A stretch of DNA of 64,000 nucleotides from Microbacterium sp. AG238. GTDB taxonomy: Bacteria; Actinomycetota; Actinomycetes; Actinomycetales; Microbacteriaceae. Below are positions 8,192 to 17,024 of this stretch, one piece after another. A model generated the notes under the pieces. The model worked only from the letters and a program-made list of their open reading frames with translations, was not told where the DNA came from and searched no databases. Both the position numbers and the translations under genes were made by a program. The stretch covers positions 1,054,001-1,118,000 of the forward strand of contig NZ_RAQC01000001.1 in assembly GCF_003610405.1 (NCBI RefSeq), given 5' to 3'. Within the stretch, counting starts at the first letter, position 1, and each line of letters starts with the position of its first letter.

Positions 8192-9045
8192 CGCGCGCAG
8201 CGAGCGAGAGCGCCGTCGCCCATCTGTTCGGCCCGAGCGAGCTGCATCCGCACGACCTCCACGTCGCGACTTGGAACATCCGCCGGCGCATCGACGGACC
8301 GACCTGGCCGCCGAACGACCGCTGGACGGTGCGCGGTCGGCGGTTGGCCACGGTGCTCCACGCGGACCCGCCCGCTATCCTCGGCACGCAGGAAGCGATG
8401 CCCGACCAGGCCGATCTCGTCCGGGCCTCCCTCGGCACGTCGTACCGCTTCGTCGGTCACGGCCGCAACGCCGACGGCCGTGGCGAGGGATGCCCGATCT
8501 TCTTCGACTCCGACCGTCTCGAGCTGACGGGCCATGAGCAGTCGGCCCTCTCCGACACACCCGAGGTCGCGGGCTCGACGTCGTGGGGAAACCCGGTACC
8601 GCGGGTGGTGGTCCGCGCTGCCTTCCGTGATCGGGTCACCGGCTGCTCATTGACCGTGCTGAACACGCACCTCGACGTCTTCTCCGCCCGATCACGGCTG
8701 CGCTCGGCCTGGCTGCTGCACGACCTCGCCGCCGAGACGACGGGGGCGGTGATCGTCATGGGCGACATGAACGCCGGCCCGGGCTCCGCTCCGCTGTCAG
8801 CGCTGTTCAGCAGCCGTCTCGTCGACGCGTGGCAGGCGGCGGAGGTCAGAGCGACGCCGCTCTGGGACACCTATGGCGGCTACCACCCGCCGCGCGTGCG
8901 GAAAGGGCCGATCGACTGGATCGCGGTCGATCGCTCCCTCCGCGTCACACGGGCCGCCGTCGACACGCGCACGATCGACGGCGCGGCACCGTCGGACCAC
9001 CTGGGCGTCCACGTGCTCCTCCGCCTGGACGGGGGCGCGTCGTGA
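8188..9045 (+). CDS. endonuclease/exonuclease/phosphatase family protein
   Basis: 285 residues containing the ordered EEP motifs: T-W-N-I, G-T-Q-E-A (metal-binding Glu), N-T-H-L-D, G-D-M-N-A and S-D-H-L near the C terminus. The superfamily includes DNases and phosphodiesterases or phosphatases of lipids and sugars. No signal peptide is visible, so it acts in the cytoplasm. It is translationally coupled to the glycosyltransferase before it and the membrane protein after it, which suggests a role in envelope or glycoconjugate metabolism rather than DNA repair. The substrate is unknown. Confidence 0.85.
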   Translation: MTRAASESAVAHLFGPSELHPHDLHVATWNIRRRIDGPTWPPNDRWTVRGRRLATVLHADPPAILGTQEAMPDQADLVRASLGTSYRFVGHGRNADGRGEGCPIFFDSDRLELTGHEQSALSDTPEVAGSTSWGNPVPRVVVRAAFRDRVTGCSLTVLNTHLDVFSARSRLRSAWLLHDLAAETTGAVIVMGDMNAGPGSAPLSALFSSRLVDAWQAAEVRATPLWDTYGGYHPPRVRKGPIDWIAVDRSLRVTRAAVDTRTIDGAAPSDHLGVHVLLRLDGGAS

Positions 9046-9686
9046 GCCGGCCCACCATGATCGAGAACTTCCTCCGCCCGCCGCGCACGACGAGTGCCGT
9101 CGTCGCAGACGCGGTCCGGCTGTGCGGTGTGCTCAGCATCGTGGTCGCGGCGCTGTGGTTCGAACTCACGGATGCCGGCATCCTGGCCTTCGCCCTCCCG
9201 GCTCTCGTCGCGCCGCGCTTCGTCGGCGTCCGTCCCGCATTCGACATCGTGTGCGGCGTCACGGTGCTGGTCGCGGCCTGGAGCAACGTGGTCGACCTGT
9301 ATCGCAGCGTTCCGTCGTGGGACATCCCGGTGCACCTCGTGTGCACGGGCGTGCTCGCGGCGCTCGCGTACATCGCGGCGGCCCGCATCTCGATCGTGCC
9401 GCTGCCCGGCGGCGAGGGGTTCCGCCGGCGCACCGGCCTCGTCGTCACGACGGCCTTCGGGCTGGCTTTCGCCGCGCTCTGGGAGATCGTGGAGTGGGTG
9501 GGCAAGCTCTTCGTCGACTCGATCCTCGTGACCTACGACGACACGATCGGCGACATGGCCGTCGGCGGCCTCGGTGCGCTGATCGCGGGCATCTTCGTGG
9601 CACGCGTTCGCCTGACGGCGGAGGGCACGGCCGAACGGGGGCACGACGCCGATCAGGATGCCGCGGGCGTCACGCCCTCCCGGTGA
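9042..9686 (+). CDS. six-helix membrane protein, DUF2238/YjdF-like
   Basis: 214 residues starting with GTG inside the stop codon of the EEP gene. About six transmembrane helices. The conserved polar motifs WDIPVHL, WEIVEW and DTIGDM inside the membrane region resemble the DUF2238/YjdF family, whose function is unknown. As the last gene of the glycosyltransferase-EEP operon it may handle a lipid-linked product. Its 3' end overlaps the convergent oxidoreductase gene by 17 bases. Confidence 0.65.
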   Translation: MSRPTMIENFLRPPRTTSAVVADAVRLCGVLSIVVAALWFELTDAGILAFALPALVAPRFVGVRPAFDIVCGVTVLVAAWSNVVDLYRSVPSWDIPVHLVCTGVLAALAYIAAARISIVPLPGGEGFRRRTGLVVTTAFGLAFAALWEIVEWVGKLFVDSILVTYDDTIGDMAVGGLGALIAGIFVARVRLTAEGTAERGHDADQDAAGVTPSR

Positions 9687-10902
9687 GGATGAGGTTCCAA
9701 TACACCCAGGGCAGCACGCGGCGGTCGAAGAACCAGGACAACGCGCTCTCGCGGTACATGCGCCGGAAGAAGGGGATCGTCGGCATGAGCTCGCCCGAGG
9801 GCCCGAACTCGGCCCACACGACGCTCGAGCGCGACACCGTCATGGGGCACACGCCGTACCCGTCGTAACGTGCGCGGGGCTCGTCTCCCGCCAGGGCCGC
9901 GGAGAGGTTCTTCGCGAGGACCATGGTCTGCTTGCGCAGAGCTCCCCCGCTCTTCGAGTTCGTCGTGGCAGCGGCATCGCCGATCGCCCAGATGCCGGCG
10001 AAGCGGGTGTGGCGAAGGGTCGCGGGATCGACGTCGACGAACCCGTCCGCGTCGCCCTCGGCGGCGAGCCCGGATTCCCGGATCCAGTCGGGCGCCGACT
10101 GCGGCGGCACGACGTTGACGAGGTCGAACCGGATGCGTTCGATGCCGGTCGGCGACGCGATCACGACCTCGGAGGCCGCGGCATCCACCTCGATCAGCGC
10201 GCTCTCGGTCCGCAGCTCGATGCCGTAACGGTCGATCGCCCGCTGGATCTCCCGGTCGAAGGCCGGGATGCCGAACACGGTCTTCTCCGGAACCACAAGG
10301 ATGACCCGGATGTCGTCCAGCACCCCGATGCGCTGCCAGTAGTCGCACGCCTGGTACATGGGCTTCTGCGATGCGCCCGCGCACGAGGCGGGACCGGCGG
10401 GCTGCGTGAAGACGACGGTGCCCCGCCGCAGATCGCGCAGGCGCAGCGACGTGCGCGCCGCGAGGTCGCCCTCGTAATGGGTGGTCACGTCGCCTGTCCC
10501 GATCGATTCGGCCAGCCCCGGCACGCTCGCCCAGTCCTTCTGCATCCCGGGGCTCAGGACGAGGTGGTCGTAACCGACCTCGTCGCCCGATGCGAGGCGG
10601 ACGGTCGAGCGGTGCGGGTCGACGGAGATCACGGCATCCTGGATCCACCGGACGCCGTCGGGGATGACGCTGCGCTGCGGCCGGACCGTCTCGCTGATAC
10701 GCGCCGTACCGCCCGCGACGTGCGAGAACAGCGGCTGGTACTCGTGGGTGTCCTTCGGCTCGATCAGCGCGATGTCGTCGACGCCCTGCCGCTGCAAGCG
10801 GGCTGCCGCTGATACTCCGCCGTTGCCGCCGCCGACCACGACGACCCGGTGATGCGCGGTGTGCGACCGAGTCGCTCGAGGATCGGATGCTGCCGTCGCC
10901 AT
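9670..10902 (-). CDS. sulfide:quinone oxidoreductase-like flavoprotein
   Basis: 410 residues. The FAD-binding fold begins with VVVVGGGNGG. The pair of cysteines expected of type II (SQRDL-like) sulfide:quinone reductases is present: P-A-S-C-A-G-A-S-Q-K-P near residue 170 and Y-G-V-C-P-M-T near 350; the C-terminal ESALSWFFDRRVLPWVYW region could anchor it to the membrane. The enzyme would oxidise sulfide to a persulfide and pass electrons to quinone, detoxifying sulfide at the inner membrane face. TAGCGT lies six bases before ATG, so the start is probably leaderless. No sulfur dioxygenase or rhodanese partner is adjacent. Confidence 0.82.
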   Translation of the reverse strand: MATAASDPRATRSHTAHHRVVVVGGGNGGVSAAARLQRQGVDDIALIEPKDTHEYQPLFSHVAGGTARISETVRPQRSVIPDGVRWIQDAVISVDPHRSTVRLASGDEVGYDHLVLSPGMQKDWASVPGLAESIGTGDVTTHYEGDLAARTSLRLRDLRRGTVVFTQPAGPASCAGASQKPMYQACDYWQRIGVLDDIRVILVVPEKTVFGIPAFDREIQRAIDRYGIELRTESALIEVDAAASEVVIASPTGIERIRFDLVNVVPPQSAPDWIRESGLAAEGDADGFVDVDPATLRHTRFAGIWAIGDAAATTNSKSGGALRKQTMVLAKNLSAALAGDEPRARYDGYGVCPMTVSRSSVVWAEFGPSGELMPTIPFFRRMYRESALSWFFDRRVLPWVYWNLILTGRA

Positions 10903-10984
10903 GTGATCACGCTAGGCGTAACCCTCGGAACGACGAGGGTGGTTGCGTCGGGCGAGCGCGGGGTCTAGAGCGTCGCGCGCATCC

Positions 10985-11057
10985 CGCCGAGAACGCACCG
11001 TCGCCGCGAGCACGCACGTTGGACGGTGCGTTCTCGGCGCTGAGGTACGTTCTCGGG
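10985..11057. repeat. quartet palindromic element, copy A1
   Basis: Four units: F1 CGCCGAGAACGCACC (10985-10999), F2 CCGCGAGCACGCACG (11004-11018), R1 GGTGCGTTCTCGGCG (11025-11039), R2 GGTACGTTCTCGGG (11044-11057). F1 to F2 and R1 to R2 are both offset by exactly 19 bp. The F1/R1 arms extend to a perfect 18-bp inverted repeat. It lies just downstream of the membrane protein gene ending at 11086 on the minus strand. Confidence 0.9.
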
Positions 11058-11085
11058 GGCCGGGCCGGGGCGGGGCAGAGCGGGG

Positions 11086-11451
11086 CTAGAGCGTCTCGGT
11101 GATGTAGATAAGGATGAAGATGGCGAGCACGCCGACGGCGAGGATGCCCATCGCGAATGCGAGGCGGCGGTTGCGCACGGGCGCCTCGTCCGATGAGCGC
11201 GCGGCGACCACCATCATCGCCCAGCCGACGACCGCGTAGACGACGCCGACCGCGGGCAATGCCGTCTGGAGCTGGAAGGCCAGCACGAAGAGCACGATCG
11301 CCACCGCAGCCAGGACGCCCGCGGGCACGAGCCAGCGCGACGCCGCCCCCTGCCGGAAGCTCGCCTGGTTGGTCAGATCCGTGGGATCGGGCCTCGGGTG
11401 GCGGTCCGGCATCTGCTCGGGTCCGTGGGGCTCGTTGCGCTCGTCGACCAT
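11086..11451 (-). CDS. small membrane protein with three helices
   Basis: 121 residues. The first 40 are hydrophilic and rich in Pro, Asp and His; three hydrophobic segments follow (about 41-60, 64-83 and 98-118). ATG at 11451 follows GGGAGGACGAC. No family is recognised; proteins of this layout are common uncharacterised genes in Microbacteriaceae. It sits between two copies of the quartet palindrome (10985 and 11521), so its mRNA probably ends in one of them. Confidence 0.6.
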   Translation of the reverse strand: MVDERNEPHGPEQMPDRHPRPDPTDLTNQASFRQGAASRWLVPAGVLAAVAIVLFVLAFQLQTALPAVGVVYAVVGWAMMVVAARSSDEAPVRNRRLAFAMGILAVGVLAIFILIYITETL

Positions 11452-11520
11452 GTCGTCCTCCCGTTCGCCCCCTCACGCTATGTGCGGCCCCGCGCCCCGC
11501 CGACCCCCTTGCGCATCCCG

Positions 11521-11594
11521 CGCCGAGCGCGCACCATGCCCGCGAAAGCGCACGCCGCACGGTGCGTTCTCGGCGCGGCGGTGCGTTCTCGGCG
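11521..11594. repeat. quartet palindromic element, copy A2
   Basis: F1 CGCCGAGCGCGCACC (11521-11535), F2 CCGCGAAAGCGCACG (11540-11554), R1 and R2 both GGTGCGTTCTCGGCG (11561-11575 and 11580-11594). Both pairs are offset by 19 bp and the two R units are identical. It lies just downstream of the SDR gene that ends at 11609 on the minus strand. Confidence 0.9.
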
Positions 11595-11608
11595 CTGACA
11601 CCGTCGCG

Positions 11609-12433
11609 TCAGCGGGCGAGGCCGACCATCTCGGCGCTGCGGTCCCAGAGCTCCCGGGCGAGGCCGGCGTCGGTCGCGTCGCGGTGAGAGCGGGCCGGGC
11701 GATCGTTCTCGTAATAGGCGCCGGGAACCCAGTCGCGGTTCGGCGTGCCGTCGGCGAGGAAGACCAGTCGTGCACCGCCCTCGTCGGTCGTCGTGAGCAG
11801 GCGCCGGGCGATGGGGTTGTGGTAGACCCAGCGGAGGGGGCCGGGCACGTTCGCGGCGAACTGGGTCGCGACGACTCCGGGGTGGAACGCAGCCGCTGCG
11901 ATGCCCCGATCGCCGAAGCGGGTCTGCAGCTCGCGGGTGAAGAGGATGTCGGCGAGCTTGGCATTGCCGTATGCGATGCGCCCCGAGTATCGCTTCGCCG
12001 CGTTCAGATCGGTCACGTCGAACCGCGAGAACAGGCGCGCGGCCACGCTCGCGGTCTGAATGACGGATGCCTCACTCTCGATGAGCCGGTCCAGCAACAG
12101 GTTCGTCAGCAGGAACCCGGCGAGGTGATTGACCTGGAACGTCTGCTCGTAGCCGTCGACGGTGAGCGCACGCGGGCCGAAGATGCCGCCGGCGTTGTTG
12201 GCGAGCACGTCGATGCGCGGGTACGCCTCGAGCAGTTCGTCGGCGAGGCGCCGCACCTGTGCGAGCTCGGCGTAATCGGCGAGGTGGTAGGGCGCGTCGA
12301 GCGTGCTCGCGAGAGCACGTGTCTTCTCGGGCGAGCGTCCGACCAGGACGACGCGATTCCCCTCTCGGACGAGGCGCCGCGCCGCGGCCGCGCCGATTCC
12401 ATCGCTTGCTCCCGTGATGACGATCGTGCGCAT
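11609..12433 (-). CDS. short-chain dehydrogenase/reductase
   Basis: 274 residues. NAD(P)-binding motif TGASDGIG at the very N terminus, N-N-A-G in the fourth strand region, and the catalytic pair Y-G-N-A-K (YxxxK) near residue 170, with Ser in the TASVA segment. The layout resembles retinol-dehydrogenase or WW-domain-oxidoreductase-like SDRs that act on lipophilic alcohols or ketones; the substrate is unknown. ATG at 12433 is chosen because the glycine motif starts six residues later, leaving no room for a longer N terminus. It stands alone. Confidence 0.85.
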   Translation of the reverse strand: MRTIVITGASDGIGAAAARRLVREGNRVVLVGRSPEKTRALASTLDAPYHLADYAELAQVRRLADELLEAYPRIDVLANNAGGIFGPRALTVDGYEQTFQVNHLAGFLLTNLLLDRLIESEASVIQTASVAARLFSRFDVTDLNAAKRYSGRIAYGNAKLADILFTRELQTRFGDRGIAAAAFHPGVVATQFAANVPGPLRWVYHNPIARRLLTTTDEGGARLVFLADGTPNRDWVPGAYYENDRPARSHRDATDAGLARELWDRSAEMVGLAR

Positions 12434-12566
12434 GTGGGCAGTCTCGCAGGCCGCGGCCGGTCGGCGAGAGCACTGGCGCATCCGGCCCCGGTGTGTCAAC
12501 GGCTTCTCCCCCGGTCCCGCCGGGCGACAGGATCGCCGCAACCGATGCACAACGGAAGGAGCCGCG

Positions 12567-12782
12567 ATGGCTCAGGAACTGTCGAAGGGCGACCGCGTCA
12601 GCTGGGATACCTCCCAGGGGCGGACGCACGGGAAGATCGTCGAGAAGAAGGAGAAGGACTTCCAGTTCGCCGGTCAGAAGTTCACGGCATCCGCCGAGGA
12701 GCCGGCCTTCATCGTCGAATCGGAGAAGAGCGGCGACCAGGCGGCCCACAAGCGGTCGGCGCTGCGCAAGCTCCGCAGCTGA
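12567..12782 (+). CDS. DUF2945 / hypervirulence-associated TUDOR domain protein
   Basis: 71 residues, charged and soluble. ELSKGDRVSWDTSQGRTHGKIVEK followed by EEPAFIVESEKSGDQAAHKRSALRKL matches the small DUF2945 (HVA1/TUDOR-like) proteins, which are frequent near stress genes; the molecular role is not known. The start is well supported by GGAAGGAG seven bases upstream of ATG. It ends just before a strong terminator shared with the facing SRPBCC gene. Confidence 0.8.
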   Translation: MAQELSKGDRVSWDTSQGRTHGKIVEKKEKDFQFAGQKFTASAEEPAFIVESEKSGDQAAHKRSALRKLRS

Positions 12783-12802
12783 GCCGCAGCATCCGCTCGA
12801 TG

Positions 12803-12843
12803 CGACGAGAGGCCCCTCCGCTGATCGGAGGGGCCTCTCGTCG
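12803..12843. terminator. strong bidirectional terminator
   Basis: A perfect 17-bp stem: CGACGAGAGGCCCCTCC (12803-12819) and GGAGGGGCCTCTCGTCG (12827-12843), with a seven-base loop, between the converging TUDOR and SRPBCC genes. Confidence 0.85.
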
Positions 12844-12860
12844 TACCGGAGCGATCGAGG

Positions 12861-13316
12861 TCAGTTCTCGATGTCGCCGCGCCAGGCACCGGTCTCGGTG
12901 CCGCGCGATTCGATGAACTCCTTGAAGCGGGTCAGGTCCTTCTTCACGGCGTGGTCGTCGATGCCGATGGCGGCGCCGACCGACTCGACGAAGCCCTCGG
13001 GCGTCCAGTCGAGCTGCACCGTCACGCGCGTCTCGTCGTCGCTGAGCTTGTGGAAGGTCACGACGCCGGCATGCTCGTCCTTGCCCTCGACACTGTTCCA
13101 GGCGACCCGCTCGTCGGGGTGCTGCTCGGTGATCTTCGCGGTGAACTCGCGCTCGGCCCCGCCGATCTTCACCTTCCAGTGGGTCGTGCCGTCGTCGAGC
13201 TGGGTGACCGACTCGACGAAGCTCAGGAAGTGCGGGAACGACTCGAACTGCGTCCACTGGTTGTATGCGACGGAGACGGGCACGTCGACGTCGATGGTCT
13301 CGATGATGCGAGCCAT
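12861..13316 (-). CDS. SRPBCC (polyketide cyclase/START-like) family protein
   Basis: 151 residues. The START-like fold is recognisable from MARIIETIDVDVPVSVAYNQWTQFESFPHFL at the N terminus and RVTVQLDWTPEGF in the second half; such proteins form a hydrophobic pocket but this class (cyclase/dehydrase family) has no defined catalytic residues. ATG at 13316 follows GAAAGGAG; a longer frame upstream lacks SRPBCC similarity. It faces the TUDOR gene across a shared terminator; both may be stress-related, but that is only suggested by context. Confidence 0.82.
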   Translation of the reverse strand: MARIIETIDVDVPVSVAYNQWTQFESFPHFLSFVESVTQLDDGTTHWKVKIGGAEREFTAKITEQHPDERVAWNSVEGKDEHAGVVTFHKLSDDETRVTVQLDWTPEGFVESVGAAIGIDDHAVKKDLTRFKEFIESRGTETGAWRGDIEN

Positions 13317-13429
13317 GGGCGGCTCCTTTCGTTTCGATTGCGGGGCTGTCACCATGCTTCGCCGTCGGCGCCGCCGTGGCGACCGCCTTGCGACGTCGAC
13401 GGACGGCTGGTAGGCCCGCGATCGATGTT

Positions 13430-14515
13430 TCAGTCGAGCCCGCGCACGGGCACGCCGAGCCATTCGGCCAGGTCGCGGATCTCCGCCTCGACCATCTCGC
13501 GCTCCTCGCTCTCCCACGGCACGAGCTCGTGCAGCGCGGCGACGACGAGATGCTCCTTCGGCTTGTCGAGGGCGGCGTCGAGAAGGCCGATGAACCGGTC
13601 GCCGCAGAGGATCGGATGCGCGAAGTAGCCGTACACACGCTGCGCTCTCGGTACGAACTGCTCGAGTTTGTAGGTGAAGTCGAACGCTTCGATCAGGCGG
13701 GGGCGGTCGAACAGCATGCCGTCGTAGGGGTTGAGGATCGCGACCCGCCCTCCCGGGTCGTCATCGACGGCCTCGAACGCCCGCGGGTCGACCCGCCACT
13801 TCCAGGTGCTCCCCTCGACGACGGCCGGCTCACCGGCCATCCCCACCCCCGACCACGACGAATTCTGCCGCGCGAGCCCCGCGCCCTGCAGCCGGCGCTC
13901 GTCGAGGAAGGCCCCGGCCTCGTCGTAGGTGAGGTCGTCGGGCTCGGCACCGCGCGCCCGCTCGGCGACATCCCACCGGCGCAGCCGACCGGCACGCCCG
14001 ACGACCGCGACCTCACCGAGCCGCTCGAGCAGGTCGAGCATGCGCGGCACCTGGTTGTCGCTGTACCAGCCGCTGTCGTTTCCGGCGGGCACGGCGGCGG
14101 TGTCGGGGATATCGGCCGCCAGCAGCGGTCCGTCGGCGCGCAGCCGCGCCAGGACGTCGGCGCGGAAAGCGCTGTTGGCCTCGAGCCACGCAGCGGTGCT
14201 CTCGCGGACGGGACGCAGCCGCATCCGCACGCGCATCGCCGGAAGCATGCTCGCGGGGTGGAACGAGCCGGCGTACTCGAAGAGCTGCCGGTCGTCTTCG
14301 ACGGCCTTCGTCAGCTGCCCCGGCTCGTACCCCCAGCCGATCCTCGCCCACGGGATCGCCTGCTCGCTGGGCGCGATGACGGCCGTCGGGTCGATCTTGA
14401 TCGCGCCGATCTGCTCGGCCACCTCGACGACGTCGCCGGGACGGTCTGCTTCGAGCAGCTGCGCCCGAACGATGATGCGGCGGGCCTGCTCACGCGTGAG
14501 CCGGTGCGGTTCCAT
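13430..14515 (-). CDS. winged-helix DNA-binding protein of the AlkZ/YcaQ (HTH_42) family
   Basis: 361 residues, the normal length of the family. Features include the N-terminal LTREQARRIIVRAQLL, then IKIDPTAVIAPSEQAIPWARIG, then C-terminal NPYDGMLFDRPRLIEAFDF and YGYFAHPILCGDRFIGLLDAA. Characterised members (AlkZ, YcaQ/AlkX) are glycosylases that unhook DNA crosslinks using a Q-phi-D motif at the place where this protein has K-I-D. The catalytic Gln is therefore replaced, and activity may differ. TAGCGT six bases before ATG indicates a leaderless mRNA. It is monocistronic. Confidence 0.82.
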   Translation of the reverse strand: MEPHRLTREQARRIIVRAQLLEADRPGDVVEVAEQIGAIKIDPTAVIAPSEQAIPWARIGWGYEPGQLTKAVEDDRQLFEYAGSFHPASMLPAMRVRMRLRPVRESTAAWLEANSAFRADVLARLRADGPLLAADIPDTAAVPAGNDSGWYSDNQVPRMLDLLERLGEVAVVGRAGRLRRWDVAERARGAEPDDLTYDEAGAFLDERRLQGAGLARQNSSWSGVGMAGEPAVVEGSTWKWRVDPRAFEAVDDDPGGRVAILNPYDGMLFDRPRLIEAFDFTYKLEQFVPRAQRVYGYFAHPILCGDRFIGLLDAALDKPKEHLVVAALHELVPWESEEREMVEAEIRDLAEWLGVPVRGLD

Positions 14516-14558
14516 GCCACGACGCTACCGCCCACCCCCGACGCGGCCGAGGCACGCC

Positions 14559-15242
14559 TCAGAAGCGGGCGACCCACTCGGGAACGGTCACTGTGGCCGG
14601 GCCGATCACGACGTCGTCGAAGAGGCGCACGTCTTCGTGGGCCTCGAGGTTCAGCAGTGCGGTGCGTGCACCCGCTTCAGCCGCCACCGCGACGAGGGAT
14701 GCCGCGGGCGTGACCGCGCCCGATGTCCCGATCACCCAGAAGTGCTCGCACAGGGCCACCGCATCGAAGATGTCGTCGAGCCCGTAGACCGCTTCTCCGA
14801 ACCACACCACGTCGGGGCGGAGCGCGCGAGCCCCGCACGCCGGACAGGGCGGCCGCCCGGCGAGGTCGCCGCGCCACGGCATCCGCTCTCCGCATGTCTC
14901 GCACAGCGCCGACCCCAGCTCGCCGTGGATGTGGCTGACGCGCCGCGACCCCGCGCGCTCGTGCAGGTCGTCGATGTTCTGCGTGACGACGAGCACGTCG
15001 CCCGGGCGCCGCGCTTCGAGGTCGGCGAGGGCGAGATGCGCGGCGTTCGGCGCGGCGACGGCCGCCGCACGGCGCCGCTCGTCGTAGAACGCGTGGACGA
15101 GGGCGGGGTCTGCCCGATAGCCCGCGGGAGTCGCGACGTCCTCGATGCGGTGGTCCTCCCAGAGCCCGTCGGCGGCGCGGAAAGTGCGGATACCGGACTC
15201 GGCCGAGATCCCGGCGCCGGTCAGGACGACGATCCGCGTCAC
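14559..15242 (-). CDS. sirtuin-type NAD-dependent protein deacylase
   Basis: 227 residues. Rossmann motif TGAGISAESGIRTFR, T-Q-N-I-D, catalytic His in H-I-H-G-E-L, and a zinc site from C-E-T-C plus C-P-A-C. The Y-x-x-R of HAFYDERR is the signature of class III (CobB/SIRT5-like) enzymes that also remove succinyl and malonyl groups. GTG at 15242 starts two bases after the stop of trhO, so the two genes are probably co-transcribed. Confidence 0.9.
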   Translation of the reverse strand: MTRIVVLTGAGISAESGIRTFRAADGLWEDHRIEDVATPAGYRADPALVHAFYDERRRAAAVAAPNAAHLALADLEARRPGDVLVVTQNIDDLHERAGSRRVSHIHGELGSALCETCGERMPWRGDLAGRPPCPACGARALRPDVVWFGEAVYGLDDIFDAVALCEHFWVIGTSGAVTPAASLVAVAAEAGARTALLNLEAHEDVRLFDDVVIGPATVTVPEWVARF

Positions 15243-15244
15243 GG

Positions 15245-15976
15245 TCAGCGCCGCGCAGACAGGTCGGGGGCGAGAGACTCGCGCTCGTCGAACACGAAGC
15301 ACTCGCCGTTCCAGTGCGCGCCGCCCTCGCGCTCGAAGTAGCCGAGGATCCCGCCCTCGAGCTGGTAGGCGTCGACCCCCTCCTCGCGCAGGACGATCGC
15401 GGCCTTCTCGCAACGGATGCCGCCCGTGCAGAAGCTGACGACCGTCTTGCCGGCGAGCTGGTCGTGGTGCGCGGCGGCGGCATCCGGGAACTGCGTGAAT
15501 CGCTCGATCCGCCAGTCGACGGCTCCCGCGAACGTGCCGTAGTCGACCTCGAACGCATTGCGGGTGTCGAGCAGCACGACCTCGCGTCCGGAGTCGTCGT
15601 GGCCCTGGTCGAGCCAGCGCCGCAGGTCGCCGGGGGTCACGCTCGGCGCACGTTCGTCCGCCGGACGGATCGTGGGGCGGTCCATGCGGATGATCTCGCG
15701 CTTGACCTTCACGAGCATCCGGCCGAACGGCTGCCCGTCGGACCAGCTCTCCTTGGCGGTCAGCGCCGCGAAGCGCGCATCGGCGCGGAGGTCGTCGAGG
15801 AACTCGCGCACCGTGCTCTCGGCCCCGGCGAGGAACAGGTTGACGCCCTCCTCGGCCAGCAGGATCGTGCCCTTCAGCCCCGCGCCCTCGGCGCGCTCGC
15901 GCAACACGTCGCGAAGCGCGGCGGGATCGGCGATGTGCGTGAAGAGGTACGCCGAGACGTTGAGAACGGATGCCAC
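15245..15976 (-). CDS. trhO: tRNA uridine(34) hydroxylase, rhodanese family
   Basis: 243 residues: an N-terminal acylphosphatase-like part (KGTILLAEEGVNLFLAG) and a rhodanese domain with the active-site loop S-F-C-T-G-G-I-R-C-E-K-A near residue 180. This is the UPF0176/YceA/TrhO family, which makes 5-hydroxyuridine at the wobble position of tRNA using oxygen. The GTG start has TAGGCT six bases upstream, so it is probably leaderless. It is followed immediately by the sirtuin gene. Confidence 0.9.
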   Translation of the reverse strand: MASVLNVSAYLFTHIADPAALRDVLRERAEGAGLKGTILLAEEGVNLFLAGAESTVREFLDDLRADARFAALTAKESWSDGQPFGRMLVKVKREIIRMDRPTIRPADERAPSVTPGDLRRWLDQGHDDSGREVVLLDTRNAFEVDYGTFAGAVDWRIERFTQFPDAAAAHHDQLAGKTVVSFCTGGIRCEKAAIVLREEGVDAYQLEGGILGYFEREGGAHWNGECFVFDERESLAPDLSARR

Positions 15977-16011
15977 GCCTCCAGCCTACGAAACCCGCGG
16001 CCGCACGCGGA

Positions 16012-16075
16012 TCGGGCGCAGTTCCCGGCATCCGCCGCAGAATCATCTGCGCGCGTATCCGCGAACTGCGCCCGA
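16012..16075. repeat. quartet palindromic element, variant B
   Basis: Outer arms TCGGGCGCAGTTC (16012-16024) and GAACTGCGCCCGA (16063-16075) are perfect inverted repeats. The unit cores CGCAG at 16017 and 16036, and CTGCG at 16047 and 16066, are again offset by 19 bp on each side. The element lies between the start of trhO and the end of the aldo/keto reductase gene. Confidence 0.8.
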
Positions 16076-16101
16076 AGCCGAACCCCGATCGGGGTCGTCG
16101 G

Positions 16102-16959
<858 letters not shown>

Positions 16960-17024
16960 CTACGAGCGCGCACCGGCCGCGTCGTCGGGATTGACGCGGG
17001 GCGTCCCGAGAGGCAAGGCGGTGG

